Origin: Heterostelium album PN500 | Taxonomy: Eukaryota > Evosea > Eumycetozoa > Acytosteliales > Acytosteliaceae | DNA: 64,000 nucleotides | Assembly (NCBI RefSeq): GCF_000004825.1 | Contig: NW_008805068.1 | Location: 1,426,001 to 1,490,000 of the forward strand | Direction: 5' to 3' | In this document: positions 55,041-64,000 of the stretch, in pieces | Layout: each line of letters starts with the position of its first letter | How positions within the stretch are numbered: the stretch's first letter is position 1 | Program-made: the position numbers and the translations under genes | The notes under the pieces: generated by a model | The model's input: only the letters and a program-made list of their open reading frames with translations | The model's database searches: none | What the model was told of the DNA's origin: nothing

Positions 55041-55527
55041 ATATTACCAATCTTATAAAAAAAATAATAATAAATATCTGATAATCTTTTATCTACTGTT
55101 TTATTATCAATGTTTAAAATTTAAATTGAAATAGTTATTTACCTACATGCTTTCTTTAATATTGAGTATCTAAAAAAATGAGGGTAAATAACAAACATAT
55201 AAAAATATCAAAAGAAAGTTGGCTATCAAATTGTTAATTTATTTATTTATCTAAACATTTTCTCATTATTGATATTAATATTAATATTCCATGGGTCCCT
55301 CCAATTTGAAAATATAAAAAATAGATAAAATGTTAGGTACTTATATATATATATTGATAAAATTCATAAAAATAAGGTTCAATTGTATTGAACATGAATT
55401 ACTTGTTAATTGATCATAGTTGCTATATGTCGTTGGTGGTTTGGCCACATCTATGGAGAACGTTTATTAAAAGTTAATTCTGTTGATCAACGGTTTTATA
55501 TGTTTGTTGCCTTTATTTTAAGCTATT
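55041..55527. other. Intergenic with a faint coding-like patch
   Basis: AT-rich. At about 55410-55500 one frame reads MSLVVWPHLWRTFIKS then stops; too short to call. Otherwise 3' flanks. Confidence 0.5.
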
Positions 55528-56209
55528 TTATTCTTCTGGTTCACCATACATCAAAGATCTGGTACCTCTATATATTTTCAAAAGTACGTTGATTCTTGGT
55601 ATCAGATCATCGAATGCTAAAACCATTTTTTGTTTTCCTTCTACAAGAAATGCCATATAAAATGTAACTCTGTATCTTGATATACCTTCGTTGATGATGA
55701 TCGATTGTATTTTCGGTTTTTCGATAAATCTGGTGGATTCGCCAATGAAATAATATTTCTTTCTCAGTTGTACACCTAGTTCTCTGATAACTGTAAGTGA
55801 TTCTAGAATATATTTCAATTTAGTTTATTAATAAATCGTTTTTTTTGTGTTTATAACTCTAATCATTAATGAATGAATGATTGTTACCTTCTCTAACAAT
55901 AAATAACTTTAAAAATAAACGTATGATAATAACGATCGATAATAATATAAACATAAATGAATTGAGTACAAAGTAATCGTTTATAACTAAATAGAATATA
56001 TGTAATGCCAGTATGATATATAAGATATAATCGAAAGGATATATTATAGTTTTACTCTTTCTTGTTACTCTATATTCTTTTACATCGTTATTTATATGAA
56101 TACTATCAAATATATATATATTACTCGCTACACTATCTAATATATTGCTACTACTATTATTACTATTTAAATTTGGTAGAGATGTTGATGATGAACTACT
56201 ATTTGTCAT
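55528..56209 (-). CDS. pigH: PIG-H, GPI-GlcNAc transferase subunit
   Basis: Two exons (55888-56209, 55528-55802), 198 residues, close to the 188 of human PIG-H. A Ser/Asn-rich start, then two membrane-spanning stretches forming a hairpin (about 60-105). The conserved PIG-H domain follows: EESLTVIRELGVQLRKKY, FIEKPKIQSIIINEGI, VTFYMAFLVEGKQKMVLAF, IPRINVLLKIYRGTRSLMYGE. PIG-H works with PIG-A, C, P, Q and Y in the first step of GPI-anchor synthesis on the cytosolic face of the ER. Confidence 0.9.
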
Positions 56210-56474
56210 TTTCTATTTGATTAACTCTTTATTAAACTTATCACTGATATTGATATTGATATATTATTTATATTTATTAAAGAGGCAAACTTGAATATCA
56301 TTCATTTATTTATACTTTATATATCTTGTAATTGATTAATTTATCTGATTATTGTTCAAAATAAAAATATTTAAAACAATTAATCAAACTAGTTGACACA
56401 CCACAATTTTTTATAAATGGTTAGATTTTTTATAAAAAAAATTTAAGTTTTTATTTTGTTGTTGTTTAGAGGAT

Positions 56475-58824
56475 TTATATTTGTTCTTCAACTAAACCAT
56501 CGGGTGAAGATGATTTACTTTGTATGTTTGGTGTGGAGCTGGCTGCAGGTGTACCGGCTTGTGGTGAGTTGAGTGATGCATTCTTCATTGACTGTGAGAT
56601 GGCTACTTCGGCACGTTGTCTCTCTCTTGCCTTGTTGATGACGTCCTTCATCTTTCTGAGATTGTTATTGATGATTTGTGATTGAATTTCCGATGCTAGT
56701 TGGGTTACTCTCTGTTGCACGGTAGTTGTCGAGTCACCGAGCTTCAAACGCTCTTTGATAAGTTGCATGGCTGGCGAGTTCTCTGGTAACTTTAGAACCT
56801 CTCCAACATCCAAAACAGGCAGTGGCATATGTAGCAATGTTTGATTACGACGGAATCCCATTGAGAAGTACTCCATTCCGACGGTGGTAGTGAGATTCTC
56901 ATCCCAGTACAATGTACGAATGGTCTTGTTCACTTGGATGACACGACCGAGTGCAATGGCAAGATCGTCACCTGCGTGATGTCCACTTATATCGATCTCA
57001 AAGATCGTATCGTTCTTAAGGAGTGCCTGTGCCAATGGGATAATCTCTGCCTTCAAACGACCATTGCTGCTTCCGGCAATATGAAGTGACTCTAGAGGAC
57101 AGAGAGCAAAAGCATTTGGTGAAATCAGCTGAACCAGTGCTTTTATGGCGTTGGCAGCCGATGCTGAGCTTGTTCCCTTGATAGACTGTGTCACTCTGGT
57201 CAATGAGAGTGTCTGTGAGATAAAGTCAGTCGGTGTAGCACTTCCGACATTTCTGTTGATAAAGAGATGCTTCAACTTTGGAAGTGTAGTTCTCATGAGA
57301 GTGTCGACAAGAGTAACTATACCTTCTTCACCCAATTCATTGTCACTGAGATCCAATCTCATTAGATTCGGAGTGGCACTCAACACAAGGTTGATTGCGC
57401 CCACTGGCAACACAGTCGATCCCATATCCAAATCAGCGAGATTCGGTGTAATCAACTGCAAGAATGCTGCCAAGTTCTCGAAATCCGGTTTCGATGATGT
57501 GTTGAGTTTGTTTTGTGATAGATCGAGTCTGGTGATCATTCTAGTCTCTTTGGAACGCTGAATGTTTGCTGCGGGTTTCAAACTGGACCACACAATCGAG
57601 CAGTTCGACATTTCAAAGTGTTTCAAAGCGACTGCATCCGCCAGGAAGCTGACCATCTCTGTTCCGCTCTCTTCGATCTTGTTGCCACTGACCGAGAGGA
57701 ACTTGATATTCTTGCTGATCCACTTGTTCTCTCTGAGCGTCTTGAAGAGAAGCGACATACCTTGCTTACCGATTCCACATTTCGCAAGATTGATACTCTG
57801 AATTTCGTGACCGACGGTCGCCAACCAATCGTTACACAAACCCATGGTTCCACGATCCTCAATGGCATTGCACGACAAATCAATGGTATGAACATAGTTG
57901 TTCATGGCGAATGTCATCCAAGTCTCGGGAGTGATCCAACTCTCACGAGCATTTATATTCTGGAGTACCAGTTTCTGAAGTTTCTTGTTGGTTTGGAGGG
58001 TGGCGTTCAAACTCAAGATACCATCGTTGCTCACCTTACAACTTGGATTGTTAAAGATCGATATCGATTCGAACCAACTGTTGTATTTGAGTGACTCTAT
58101 CATTGCCTTGCCTTGTGCGGGTGTCGGTGTCTCTGGCCAATCCGACAAGTTAAAGTCACGGATATTGTTTGCCTCGTAGAGATTGTTGATCTCCCAACAG
58201 ATGTCGTCACGCACTGGAATTCCATAGAAATCCGAGACACATCTGTAGGTTCTTGCAAATCCAAAGCATGCACCGATCTCTTTGCTTACCACTGGGTCAG
58301 AACCAGGCATACCTGGGAAGTTCAGTGAGAACATCTTCTTGATGGCCAGTGACAGTTCATCTAGTTTGTTCTGTACGGAATTGAACTGAATGACACCGTT
58401 GCGTAGCTTGATAGTGACGGCACCGTCAGTCGGTGTGTACTCTACGACATCGAGTAGATGTCCATCGGAAACAAACTTTCCATTACTCGAGAATATGTTC
58501 AAACGAAACTGTGAAACAACCAGTAAACGTTCTTCCTCTGTTTGTTTCGAGTTGATCTCCCATACCTTTTTCTTTTTCAAATCTGTAAATACACCACTGA
58601 ACAATATGTCTTTTGGTGATCTAACACCCTTATTAACTAAATATGATTCAATTGATTCTAATAATAATAATAATAATAATAACGATTTATAAAGTTAACA
58701 AACGTTTGTGATCAATCTAAATAAATAATAGAAAAGTAAACTAATAATTACTTTTTTCATTTAAACCAAATATGTTATTAGATGAACTTTGAGCATAATC
58801 TAAATTTAATACTAAATCAGACAT
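56475..58824 (-). CDS. CARMIL-family leucine-rich-repeat protein, short form
   Basis: Two exons (58752-58824, 56475-58657), 751 residues. The N-terminal PH-like domain includes KKVWEINSKQ and RLLVVSQFRLNIFSS. The LRR solenoid runs about 170-640 (FNLSDWPETPTPAQGKAMIESL, HTIDLSCNAIEDRG, LMRLDLSDNELGEEG, HIAGSSNGRLKAEI, IFEIDISGHHAGDDLA, RTLYWDENLTTTVGMEYF), in the same order as CARMIL. A helical segment (KMKDVINKARERQRAE) and a Ser/Pro tail end the protein. The capping-protein-interaction motif and long Pro-rich myosin-I tail of classical CARMIL are not present. It may bind membranes without controlling capping protein. Confidence 0.85.
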
Positions 58825-59141
58825 GTTCTCTTTAGTTTTTATAAATAAAAATACAAATAATATATATAGCAAATTTCAGTTAATATCTTTCTTGTTTGAT
58901 AAAATTTAATAAAAAAGGTAAAGTGAAAAGACGTTTGAATAAAAAATATCATTTTTTTTTTTAGGGGTATGTTCATATCATAAAAATTTTGTTGTATTCA
59001 ATTGTGTGAATCTAATAGGATGATGGATGTTTAGATTGAAGAGGTGGTAGAGTTTAGAACTGTATTAAATAAAAAAAAACAAATCATTAAGATTAATAAA
59101 AAATAATAATTGAAAGATTATTTTTATTTGTATTTTTTTTT
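58825..59141. other. Intergenic with a partial copy of the adjacent peptidase gene
   Basis: AT-rich. Positions 59016-59062 resemble 59248-59298 of the S28 peptidase coding sequence (GGATGATGG...GAGGTGGTAG.GTTTAGAAC), suggesting a remnant of a local duplication. Confidence 0.45.
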
Positions 59142-60845
59142 TTATGGTAAAATGGATGAAATTAAATTAACTTCCATTTGTCTTGCAAGAACAAGAGCTT
59201 CGTTGTCGGTTGGTAATGGTGGGTATAAATCACTGCAGTGAGCACCTAATGGGATGATGGCGGTGGAGATGGACGAGGTGGTAGCGTTTAGAACACCGAG
59301 AATATGCCATGGGTCAATGAGACCGTTGGGGAAGATGGTGTTGGATGTTTGGATGTTACGTCCACCAAAGTCGGTTTCGATCCATTCGATCGCTGGAAGG
59401 TATGGCTTTCCATCTGGCTTTGGTCCAAAGATGTCGGCGCATTGCTGGAGGAACCAATCCAATGTGATCGACGAGGAGAATGGTTGGTTTGGTGATTCCG
59501 ATGTTTGGAAGTAACCGTACTCGGTACAGGTTTGCCATGTCCAGAGACGACCGGCAGCGTTCTCTCCGTTGACTTCGGTCTCTCTCATCTGAGCGATCAT
59601 CGATTTGTACGATGATTGAGTGCATTTGTTTCCACTGAATTGATTGAATTCATTGTTGAAATTGACAAACGATTGCAAGGGATCACCACCGTCCAACAAT
59701 GAGCACATATGAGAAATGTTGAACATTGTGTATTTGTTGTTGTCGTTGTTGTACTGGACAATCTCTGAGATACCGTCAGAGAGTGACTCAAAGAAAGTGG
59801 CGACATCATCGGAAGAAACGATTGGATCACATGTGTTGAACAACTTTTCGACGGTCTTACGATCGGTCTGAAGCATCTGTGTAACCAAGTTGGTGACTTC
59901 AGCGATACGAGCTGAGCAAGCTGGTCCAACTGAACGAGCAACTACCTCAAAGTATTCTGGGAAATCTAATTGTGGTTGAACTGGTGCCGATGTAGCAATG
60001 GCGGCATCAATCAATTGTGGATACTTGAGACGTAACCATGCAGATAAAGAACCACCTAAAATTATAATAAATAAATAAATTATTTGGATTTGATTATTGC
60101 AAAAATGTAATTATACATACTGTATGAACCACCGAATGAAACCCATTTAGTTGTTGATGGTACGTTGTACTTGGCGGCAATGAATTGTCTAAAGTTGGCA
60201 AAATCAGCCAAAGCTTGTTGAGTAGTCAATAAATTCAAATATTCAGTTGCCAAAGTTTTAGATGGAGAAGATTTTCCGTAGAAACGATGTTCAACTGAAA
60301 CAATCAAAGCACCAAATTGTTGTGCATACTTTTAAAAAAAATATAAATAATTATATTAGTTTGAAATCATAAAATAGCTATTTCTTGATAATTGAACATA
60401 CAGTGTTAATAACGAAATGTCCAGTTACACTAGTTACTGAGGCTGGTCCTTCGCCGCCTATTTTTAATATTAAGTATTAATATAGTTTAAAACTTTTTTT
60501 TTTTTTTGTTTTTCTACTACTATAGATTATCTATTTAGAAATGGTAGTAATGATTATTTGATATTTACCTAGCAATAAGAAAACAGGACCACCAGTGGTC
60601 CAGTAGGTATCATTTACAAAGTATTGTTGCTTAAAAGTTGCAGTGTTTAATGGGTCGTAGTGATCTACTTGTTGATCGAACCACTGTGATTGTGGTTGTG
60701 GTGAATCTGAAACACCAACTTGATTTTCAAAATCTGGATTACGGTGTCTGAGACCTCTCATCAAAGAGGACTCCCTGTTTACTTTGAATGAATAAACACT
60801 ATTGCTGATCACCAACAATGTCAATGCAGTTAATAATAACTTCAT
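59142..60845 (-). CDS. Serine carboxypeptidase, family S28
   Basis: Four exons (60569-60845, 60402-60457, 60121-60328, 59142-60055), 484 residues. Signal peptide 1-19. Family signatures: WFDQQVDHYDP, GGPVFLLLGGEGPAS, VEHRFYGKSSP, and the nucleophile elbow GGSYSGSLSAW, which is formed only when exons 3 and 4 are joined. The catalytic Asp is in FPNGLIDPWH and the His in LGAHCSDLYPP. S28 enzymes (PRCP, DPP7, thymus-specific protease) cleave after proline in lysosomes or outside the cell. N-glycosylation sites present (NDTY, NISH, NATT). Confidence 0.93.
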
Positions 60846-61631
60846 GTTTATTGTTATTACAATTATAATATAAACTTTAAAAGATATAGATAAATAATAA
60901 ATATGATAATAAAATTAATTAATCAGCTGACACTTTGATTATAGTATTTCATTTAAAAAAAAAAAAAAAAAAAAAAAAAATCTAACGATTTTTACAAATT
61001 GAAAATTGATTGGAATATATTCTAACTGGTTAGCATGTTAACCACACGTTTTTTATAACAACAGAGTTAAATTGTCACTCTGTTTAAATAAATATTTCAG
61101 TTGTTTAGTTGATTATCTAAATTAAAACTTTTACTGATTTATTAATATGTGGTCCCACACCAGGTTTGTTTTAAAAAACAAATCGAAACTTTGTGAACAA
61201 ATTATAAACAGACTATTTTATTTGTTATTCAAACATCTTAAAGTTTTATTATTAGTTTCTCTCTTGAGAAAAACAAAAAAAAAAAAAGTTCCGGAAGATT
61301 GTTGGTCAAATAGTCACACTGCAGTGTCATTGTTGAAGATTAATAATCATTGTTGAAAATTATACAAATGAAGAGCTTCACGAAGATCAGAGTACAATTC
61401 TCAAATAAATATCAATTTTTTTATTTATTCTTATTAAATATCAGTTCTATAAATGTTTTAGGAATTTAAATTAAAAGTTGATTTTAGCAAAATCGATGCT
61501 TCGAGTGTTTCTCAAAGATCAAAGATATTAAAGATATTTTATTGTTTATTGTCATAAAAACGAACTTTTTAACACAAAATCTTGAATTGTCATTTATTGA
61601 TAATCTGTTAATTGCGAAACCAAACACAGAA
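60846..61631. other. Intergenic
   Basis: Contains a ~24-nt A run (about 60957-60981) and AT-rich DNA. The frame 61147-61356 spans an A run and has no family features. An ORF extension upstream of 61632 (from 61542) is not used since the signal peptide begins at 61632. Confidence 0.55.
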
Positions 61632-62201
61632 ATGAATAGAATTATTATTTTAAGTATTATAACTTTGTTATTAAATGGTGTCCAGTCATATGATAACTAT
61701 TTGATGTCTCAATCCTTTTTGGATGCTACCACAGGTTGCAGTGGTTCAGTGTTATCTACCAGTTTCTACAAGACCAACGTTTGTTTCAATTCGCAATTTG
61801 TAACATGTAGCACTGCAGATGGTGTTGCAACACTAACTGGTTACACAAATCCCGATTGCACTGGTAGAATCACAACGCTCGAGAAGTATCAGTTGCAATG
61901 TGACGAAGCAAGTGGTTACCAATTTAGCTGCCAAAATGAAGTTTACCCAATCCACAACACTGTTGGAGCCTACAATTACTACGATACCAACGACTGCGAT
62001 ACAGAACCATTTTTCGCTCAAATGTCAATCACCAACACATGTCAATATGGTGCAATAATTCAATGTACAAATTCAACAATGACAACAACCTCTTTCCAAC
62101 AATTGGATTGCACCTTTGAAATTTCAAAATCCACCGTCAATTTGAATACTAATTGTATCAAGAATGCAAATTTCCAATCATCTAAAAATGTTTGTTTCTA
62201 A
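61632..62201 (+). CDS. Secreted Cys-rich protein, family member 2
   Basis: 189 residues from the ATG at 61632, chosen because it starts a signal peptide (MNRIIILSIITLLLNGVQS); an in-frame ATG at 61542 would bury it. It has 12 cysteines in the same two-half pattern as the gene at 54471 (GCSGS..FYKTNVCFNSQFVTC..DCTG..QCDE..FSC; DCDTEPFFAQM..TCQYGAIIQC..DCTF..NCIK..VCF). Function unknown; secreted. Confidence 0.85.
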   Translation: MNRIIILSIITLLLNGVQSYDNYLMSQSFLDATTGCSGSVLSTSFYKTNVCFNSQFVTCSTADGVATLTGYTNPDCTGRITTLEKYQLQCDEASGYQFSCQNEVYPIHNTVGAYNYYDTNDCDTEPFFAQMSITNTCQYGAIIQCTNSTMTTTSFQQLDCTFEISKSTVNLNTNCIKNANFQSSKNVCF

Positions 62202-62306
62202 AATCAATAAACATAAACAATTAAAAGTCAACAAAAGTGGTTTCAATTAAAAATAAAATTTAATTTGTTTTATATTTAGTTGAAACAACTTGAAACGAAA
62301 TAAACT

Positions 62307-62625
62307 TTACAAACTCTTCAACAAATAAACCATCTTTAGTATAAGATTTACTAAAAATATCTTGCGACAAAAAAAAACATTTGTAAAACCGGTATCATGA
62401 TATTTATTTTTGGTTACGAGAATTTTAATAAAATCTCCGTGGTATTTTGCAGCACTGGCAATGACCTCATCGACTAAAATTTGCATGATTTTTAATTCTT
62501 TGTTTTTTGGTATGATTTCATTCAATTTAATCTTGTTTTAATTAGATTTTTTTTCTTTAAAGGTACCGAAAATGGCAACACCATCAAGTTTAAATAGCAA
62601 TGAAACTGGAGTTTGGTATTCATTC
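62307..62625 (-). pseudogene. Unidentified gene remnant, two frames
   Basis: Two minus-strand pieces in different frames read as protein: TPVSLLFKLDGVAIFGTFKEK (about 62625-62540) and LNEIIPKNKELKIMQILVDE then AAKYHGDFIKILVTKNK (about 62525-62390). The spacing and a YHGDFIK-like string faintly recall class III nucleotide cyclase cores, where HGGDVIKF occurs. That likeness is weak. Treated as a broken gene. Confidence 0.3.
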
Positions 62626-62674
62626 ATTATTATTATATATTAATTTAATTTTATAAAAATAAATAAAGAAAGAA

Positions 62675-63241
62675 ATGAACAAACAAATAAGTTTATTATT
62701 AGTTTTAATAACTTTTTATTGTTGTCTGAGTCATGCCTATGACAATAAATACTTATTGGTAGAGTATCCAGCTGGACAATGCAATGGAGATGTTTTGAAT
62801 GCCGTTTACTACCAGACATACTCGTGCTTTGACCGTACCTATGTAACTTGTGATCCAAAATCCAAGACCGCAGAGATTACTTCCTACTATTGTAGTGATT
62901 GCAATTGCTCAGAGAGTGGTTCGATCAAAGTTAGTCTTGGATGTGATAAAGATACCGGTGCCATCTACAGCTGTGAATCTACTATTACCAAGATGCCAAG
63001 TTCCATTTCCACCTTCAAATACGTTGATCAGCACTGTGGAGGTGAACCATACTACGCTCAAATGGAAGCAACCAATGTTTGTTTTAACAGCACCGTTGTT
63101 CAATGCACAGACACCTCTTTGACAATGGAAAAGTATTCAGATGCCGACTGCACTGGTCAAGCTACTCCATACGTAAAGAACCTCAATACAACCTGTATAA
63201 CTAATGATTGGAAATCATCTCTGACAGTTTGTTCACAATAA
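62675..63241 (+). CDS. Secreted Cys-rich protein, family member 3
   Basis: 188 residues, one exon, signal peptide 1-21. It has 14 cysteines: the shared 12-Cys two-half pattern plus an extra pair in YYCSDCNCSESG. GQCNGDVLNAVYYQTYSCF is close to member 1, and HCGGEPYYAQMEATNVCFN close to member 2. Lies 473 bp after member 2 in the same orientation, a local duplicate. Function unknown; secreted. Confidence 0.85.
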   Translation: MNKQISLLLVLITFYCCLSHAYDNKYLLVEYPAGQCNGDVLNAVYYQTYSCFDRTYVTCDPKSKTAEITSYYCSDCNCSESGSIKVSLGCDKDTGAIYSCESTITKMPSSISTFKYVDQHCGGEPYYAQMEATNVCFNSTVVQCTDTSLTMEKYSDADCTGQATPYVKNLNTTCITNDWKSSLTVCSQ

Positions 63242-63478
63242 ATCTAATAATAAAAAAATAAAAAAAAGATTTCACATTTTAAAAAGTATTAGTTATAAAA
63301 TAAATATTTTTTATTCGATTATAAAAGTCTGATTATTATTATTTCAGAATGATCATTAAATTTCTTATTTTTATTTTTGAAAATTAAGAGTAAATAATTT
63401 AAAGTATAATCATAATAATAAAAGAATTAATATTGTTTTTAAAAGGATAATAAAGTAGTTTTTAAACATGTTAGGTAT
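63242..63478. other. AT-rich flank of a retroelement fragment
   Basis: No gene or repeat array seen between the third secreted gene and the reverse transcriptase fragment. Confidence 0.6.
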
Positions 63479-64000
63479 CTAATTCATGAAATTATTATTT
63501 AAAATAGTAAACAAATAACGTGATAACGACTTTCTCAACCTCAGTTGCAATCCGTGGTATATCAGTTTCAGACGTTCATTTATAGATTTAGACAATATTT
63601 TATAATCACAATTAAGCAATGTAATAGGTCTTCTATTGGTTTGATCATAGACATCGCCCTTCTTGAAGATCACACCAACTTTGAAATCTTGTGGGATATG
63701 TTGTTCACCGGTGAGCACTTTGTTGAACAGTTTGGTCAGTAGCGGTGCGATAGTGTCAATATGTTCCCGATAGAACCACAGACCAAGACCATCAGGACCG
63801 GGAGATTTATGCGGGTTAGACGACAAGATGATATCAGCTACTTCTTCGATGGTGAATTTTATACCGACACCTAGAAGAACTGCAATCCCAAGCTCTCTTG
63901 AGCATCTCTGCGTGCAGCTCTTGATTATCTTTCTCAGCGGCGAATAGTTTGGAGTAGAAGTGATGCATAATCTTGGTCATCTCGTCGATGTCGGAGGTAA
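63479..64000 (-). mobile_element. Broken non-LTR retrotransposon, reverse transcriptase fragment
   Basis: Minus-strand reading enters at the right edge (EMTKIMHHFYSKLFAAEKDN), shifts frame near 63870-63890, and continues FTIEEVADIILSSNPHKSPG, GVIFKKGDVYDQTNRRPITL, KILSKSINERLK. These are the first RT blocks. Reading degenerates near 63560 and the later RT blocks (including the YxDD region) are absent. The RT text differs from that of the element at the left edge, so it is a different family or an old copy. Confidence 0.8.

Noticed and set aside
61542-61631. Upstream in-frame ATG for secreted family member 2
   Set aside because: Would place 30 residues before a clear signal peptide; sister genes start at the peptide.
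1-64000. CRISPR arrays, bacterial operons or phage defence systems
   Set aside because: The sequence is eukaryotic, spliced and shows no spacer-repeat structure; the only regular array is the 11-bp tandem repeat without spacers.

Overview
The window looks like nuclear DNA of a dictyostelid social amoeba. Intergenic DNA is extremely A+T-rich, with long oligo-A/T runs. Genes are short and closely packed, with small AT-rich GT-AG introns. Proteins carry polyglutamine, polyasparagine and polyserine runs. Lineage-typical families are present: FNIP repeats, a PAK-like kinase, a short CARMIL, saposin-like proteins, and tRNA-associated non-LTR retrotransposons. Coding regions use many G/C-ending codons, so I infer a species less A+T-biased than Dictyostelium discoideum. 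I cannot name the species.

Layout. 1-3010: a decayed two-ORF non-LTR retrotransposon on the minus strand, sitting just upstream of a tRNA-Val gene. 4001-9639: an aspartyl-tRNA synthetase paralogue with degraded active-site motifs, a secreted saposin-like protein, and a GOST/Lung-7TM membrane protein. 9640-13454: a 3.8 kb stretch with no convincing gene. 13455-23466: a PAK-family kinase, the Fe-S biogenesis factor ISD11, a large Q-rich ataxin-7/Sgf73-like protein, and the canonical cytosolic AspRS. 24288-37119: Prp28/DDX23 spliceosomal helicase, an ankyrin protein, ribosomal protein eS1, an SCFD2-like SM protein, and AP-2 mu. 37120-39784: gene remnants, a tRNA-Asn, an 11-bp tandem array and two retroelement 3' ends. 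40253-53313: a 51-residue protein, a sirtuin, EIPR1, an FNIP protein, mitoribosomal mL43 and uL4m head to head, a cytochrome b5 protein, a secreted protein, and a BTB-BACK-discoidin protein. 54471-63241: three related secreted Cys-rich proteins interleaved with PIG-H, a short CARMIL and an S28 serine peptidase. 63479-64000: another broken non-LTR reverse transcriptase.

The genes do not form an operon-like system; they are ordinary eukaryotic housekeeping and lineage-specific genes. Themes that recur are protein synthesis (two AspRS-like genes, eS1, mL43, uL4m, two tRNAs), endomembrane traffic (AP-2 mu, EIPR1, SCFD2, GOST), and tRNA-targeted retrotransposons. Exon joins were worked out by hand from splice sites and reading phase. 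All multi-exon lengths below are inferred from those joins.
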